DNA of 64,000 nt from the NCBI GenBank assembly GCA_037975125.1, contig CM075857.1, positions 23,144,310 to 23,208,309 on the forward strand, read 5' to 3'. The position numbers were made by a program, and so were the translations under genes. Within the stretch, counting starts at the first letter, position 1, and the number at the start of each line of letters is the position of its first letter. Origin of the DNA: Latrodectus hesperus (Eukaryota; Arthropoda; Arachnida; Araneae; Theridiidae). The notes beneath the pieces are model-generated. The model was not told the DNA's origin, made no database searches, and worked only from the letters and a program-made list of their open reading frames with translations. Of this stretch, positions 60,895-64,000 are shown in pieces.

Positions 60895-61136
60895 ATGACA
60901 TTTTAACGTGGACAAATTAATTCAACAGCTCAGGAAACAAAAGAATCAAGTCAGCTCGGACACATCCACACTCACTGTTAAACATCTGAGGCACTTCCAT
61001 CAGCTAAATTATTTCCCAAATCTTTTGGCCTCTTCAAAACTCAAGATCACCTAAAAGATTAACAAAGTTTGCTGCCTTTTGTCCCTGGATATTATAAATT
61101 TAAAATACATAAAAAATGGCAAGCCCTCAGTGGAAG
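60895..61136 (+). CDS. First coding exon of an unidentified gene (coding part 61116-61136)
   Basis: After the acceptor-like TTTCTTTTATAG at 60883-60894, the exon would carry about 220 nt of 5'UTR, including a three-codon upstream frame (ATG at 60896). The start ATG at 61116 has a good context (AAAAAATGGC). It encodes MASPQWK and is followed by a strong donor (AAG/GTAAGA, GT at 61137-61138), phase 0. No convincing second exon lies before the window end. A GAAATATATTTTACG block after TTTCAG at 62068-62073 would stop after six more residues. Seven residues are too few to identify the protein. The call rests on promoter context, Kozak match and donor. Confidence 0.45.
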
Positions 61137-61281
61137 GTAAGAAGGAACTCTTGTAAATATTCTGCTGTGTTTACAATTTATTTAAATGATACAATGTTAA
61201 ACATTTTGGTATGAGGTTTTACTTTTGTTTTCTTTGATGAATGGATGGAGTTTTCAATGTAAACAAAAACTAACCTCAGTT

Positions 61282-61309
61282 GACCGGAAGCCATCTCAAA
61301 TACTTCCGG
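61282..61309. promoter_or_regulatory. Inverted pair of ETS-like sites
   Basis: ACCGGAAG (61282-61289) and CTTCCGGT (61302-61309) are exact complements 12 bp apart. Each matches the ETS/GABP core CCGGAAG. They lie 145 bp into the putative first intron, close to the divergent promoter. Confidence 0.4.
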
Positions 61310-61423
61310 TTTTCTCTCTTCCCGTTGAAAATCAATGCAATCGCAAAAACTTTTATTTAAATATTTTTAGGTATTTAATTCTGTTTTCGAAATTTTTTTT
61401 ACTTTATCCGTTAAAATAATAAT

Positions 61424-61838
61424 TTTGGTAAAGTTTTACCGTGCGGTCACCCTTGGCGAAATTTTAAAAAAGTCGCCAATGCCGAATTTCCAATCGGGAA
61501 AAACGGCGGGAGTAAAAAAATAGCTGAATTTGTGACAAATATTTCATACATTGTTGGTATCTAAAAATATGCTCAACTAATTTTACAAAATTAACAAAAA
61601 ACAAAGATTTATAGATTTCAAACATCAATGGTAAAATAATAAAGTTGATTTGTTAAATTATCCATGAAGTTTTTTGATTAATTTTATATTAATGAATTTA
61701 AATCGGTAAATATTCATGAGAAATTAATGACAAATAGGGTTGTCAAAATACTAGTGTGCCGTGTTTCCAGTAAAAATGTTCGCCAAATTTGACGCCAACG
61801 AAAATGAGCCAATGGCGACCGTACAGTAAATCTGATCC
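61424..61838 (-). mobile_element. 410-bp MITE, copy 2 (inverted relative to copy 1)
   Basis: On the minus strand it follows copy 1 at 34012-34421 along its whole length: GGATCAGATTTACTGTACGG, TTGGCG-type blocks, ACAACCCTATTTGTCATTAA, TTTCTCATGAATATTTACCG, TTTACCATTGATGTTTGAAA and CCCGCCGTTTTTCCCGATTG. It ends in GGGTGACCGCACGGTAAAA. Differences from copy 1 are scattered substitutions. No ORF. Confidence 0.85.
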
Positions 61839-63063
61839 ATAATTTTTAAAATGAGTTCTATCAGTAGTGATCCCATAAATTTTTACTTAAATAATCCTGA
61901 TGAATTACCATATTTTGTTGGGAATCGCTCTTATTGATGATATTAGGATCAATTGTTGATGAATTATATAGAGTAACCCACATTCTAAGTCATGTTATTA
62001 TTTATCTTAATTGTTAATCATTTTCTTCTTTAAGTAATTTTTAATTTTATGCATTTATTCCAAAATTTCAGGAAATATATTTTACGTGTGATTAAACGAT
62101 AAATCATTTCAAATATTAAGCAAGGTATTATTTATGCTTTCATTTATAGTATTATAAATTTTATTAAAATTTTCTTGATCATGCTATAATATATGATTTG
62201 GTATCAATAATGAATAGAACAAAATTGTTATAATGTATTTAGTTATTTGTTGTTTATTAATATTTTAAACAAATCTTGGTTTTTACTGCAATTAAAATTT
62301 AAGCCTTATTTTTAAGAGTTGATTTAATATATAGCTAATTAAATTAACAATTGTAAATCTGGTTCCTTTGGAAATTTGAACATTTTCACTTGCAAAGATA
62401 AATTTGTTCCAGCTCGCATATTGCAACCAAATTCTTCGCAACATTTAGTACCTTTATTTACTTTCTGCATTTCAAAAAAATTTATAGGATAATTACTTTT
62501 AAATGAATATTTTTAAAAGCAACGGAAACTACAGAAAACAAGCTATATGGTATAACACAAAAATGGAATAGTAAGCAAGAAATTTCGTGGCGGAAGTTTT
62601 CATGATTTCTAGCAGTCTGTTATTATAATGTCTGAAGAACACATTCATGCAAAATTTCTAATAAAACTTTTACTTTTATTCTCTATTACATGAAAAAAAA
62701 CCTTTCTCAATTTTCTTTTAATTCCTCTATACACCCACCTTCTACTTTATATATTTATCCTTATTAATCTCCTGTTACCAAACTTTTATCAATCTCAACT
62801 GCAATGGCCACTTCAACAGTCATTTCATTTAAACGCATACTCATTTCTAGCATGTAAAACCAAATTACTACTACATTTAGAACATCTTTCTTTCCTTCAC
62901 ATTCTAAATTAAAAAGACACTTTACTTTATTGTTTTCCATAATTATCTTTCACTACACACAAATAAAAAATTAAGATTCTTTAATATGATATAACTTCAG
63001 AATAAATTTCATACTTCACGTGCTTAAATTTCAATTGTTAATGAAAGCAAAATACATAACAAA

Positions 63064-63125
63064 AGCTTCAAGGGTTACTAATATTACAAACAAATTTCGT
63101 GCATGTAAAATTAGCGTATGCCATA
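63064..63125 (+). repeat. Terminal fragment of C-type repeat
   Basis: AAAAGCTTCAAGGGTTACTA and ACAAACAAATTTCGTGCATG match the block CAAGGGTTACATACAAAACG.. in element C1 (15636 onwards) and GGGTTACTAACACACAAAAC in C3 (near 37110). Confidence 0.5.
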
Positions 63126-63944
63126 AAATTGCAAGAATCCATAATGGTGCTTAATGCACAATTTGGCATGTTTAGCACCCTTACCTTGTCTTAGGATTTA
63201 ATCATTTCTTGCTTTGAATAAAATAAATATTTATTTTTATGATAATGCTGGACGTTAACACTAGCAACTGAAAAGTTCTGTACATACTATGAAAAGCTCC
63301 CATAAAGAGTTAATAATAAAAATTAAAAATATATATATAAATGTGGAATATTTTTTAAAACAGGAAACATCACTACTTTCTAGATCAACATGCCAAAAAA
63401 TACAGTAAAAAAATTGCCATCTAATAACTACATTTGATATAAATGCCTCATAATTTTTAGTTTTGTGAATTAAGACCAAACTATGGCATTTTATTAATTT
63501 ACACAAGAAAATGCTAATTAATTTAAAATGAATGTGCATTGGGAAACTTAACTATTGTGAATGATTCAAACAATTTTGTTAGTTCTTAATTTTTACATTT
63601 AATCAATTTCTTTGCCCATTGTTGTGTACAGTTTTATTTGTTTCATACTATACTATGAAATTTATAGTTTAACTTAAATATAACTCATTGGTCATCAAGA
63701 ATAAAAAAAGTGATTGAACAAGAATTTATATTTTCAAATGATGCCAAATAGCAGCTCTTAAATTCAATACTTATGTGTATATGTATGTAAATATTAAGTA
63801 TCATGTAGAAGTAGTTTTGCTTTTCAATAAAAATAAACTTAAGGTAAAAAATTCACTTTAAATGTAAATTTAAGTACCAAAATAAATTTCAAAATACAAC
63901 AAATATGGAATTAATCACTTCATAAATCTAAATTGTAAATTAAA

Positions 63945-64000
63945 TGCTTCAAGGGTTACTAAACACCAAACAAATTTCATGTGTGTACACAATCTTGTTT
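63945..64000 (+). repeat. Terminal fragment of C-type repeat at window edge
   Basis: GCTTCAAGGGTTACTAAACA and CAAACAAATTTCATGTGTGT repeat the fragment at 63064 and run off the window, so a fuller copy may continue to the right. Confidence 0.5.

Larger units (their letters stand above)
61137..64000 (+). other. Intron 1 of the unidentified gene / right-hand flank
   Basis: Contains an inverted ETS-like pair, MITE copy 2 (61424-61838) and two terminal fragments of C-type repeats (63064-63125 and 63945-64000). Otherwise AT-rich. The frames at 61225 and 63261 are spurious. Confidence 0.55.

Noticed and set aside
62074..62096. Second coding exon of the gene starting MASPQWK
   Set aside because: Phase fits (KEIYFTCD) but the frame stops after seven residues and no good donor precedes the stop.

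Overview
This is an AT-rich (roughly three quarters A+T) animal genomic window. It has spliced genes with long introns, abundant (TA)n microsatellites and many tRNA-derived SINEs, LINE fragments, DNA transposons and MITEs. Gene content (PTPA, STRAP, PEX2, NDUFB8), intron-rich structure and the repeat types point to an arthropod. An arachnid such as a spider is my best guess, but that is inference from sequence style. No bacterial, plasmid, phage or CRISPR content is seen.

Layout. (1) 1-7.9 kb: the 5' four coding exons of PTPA (PP2A activator) on the minus strand; the rest of the gene lies beyond the left edge. (2) 8.5-13.1 kb: a repeat cluster between PTPA and STRAP. It holds a LINE 3' tail interrupted by a tRNA-head/LINE chimera, a degraded Ty3/gypsy-like LTR element with intact target-site duplication, and a hAT-like MITE with a 62-nt palindrome. 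(3) 14.2-26.3 kb: the complete seven-exon STRAP gene (WD40 protein, 331 aa) on the plus strand, head-to-head with PTPA. (4) 26.3-34.8 kb: intergenic DNA with a long-TIR mariner-like element, a Tc1-like pseudogene, a tRNA-Ser-type SINE, a Tigger/pogo pseudogene and a 410-bp MITE. (5) 34.8-35.7 kb: the single-exon PEX2 gene (296 aa). (6) 35.7-41.9 kb: intergenic repeats. (7) 41.9-60.2 kb: the complete five-exon NDUFB8 gene (180 aa, complex I accessory subunit) on the minus strand, with a PC4-like pseudogene, SINEs and microsatellites in its introns. (8) 60.2-64 kb: a compact divergent promoter and the first coding exon (only seven residues) of an unidentified plus-strand gene, then a second, inverted copy of the 410-bp MITE.

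The host genes are unrelated housekeeping functions (phosphatase activation, SMN-complex assembly/TGF-beta modulation, peroxisome biogenesis, respiratory chain) and form no operon or pathway. The most unusual content is in the repeats. A dispersed tRNA-derived SINE has at least nine copies here. Its 3' tail is identical in layout to the tail that directly follows the C-terminus of a LINE reverse-transcriptase ORF. One copy (8556-9104) joins a tRNA head, a LINE ORF segment and the shared tail inside a single perfect 13-bp target-site duplication.
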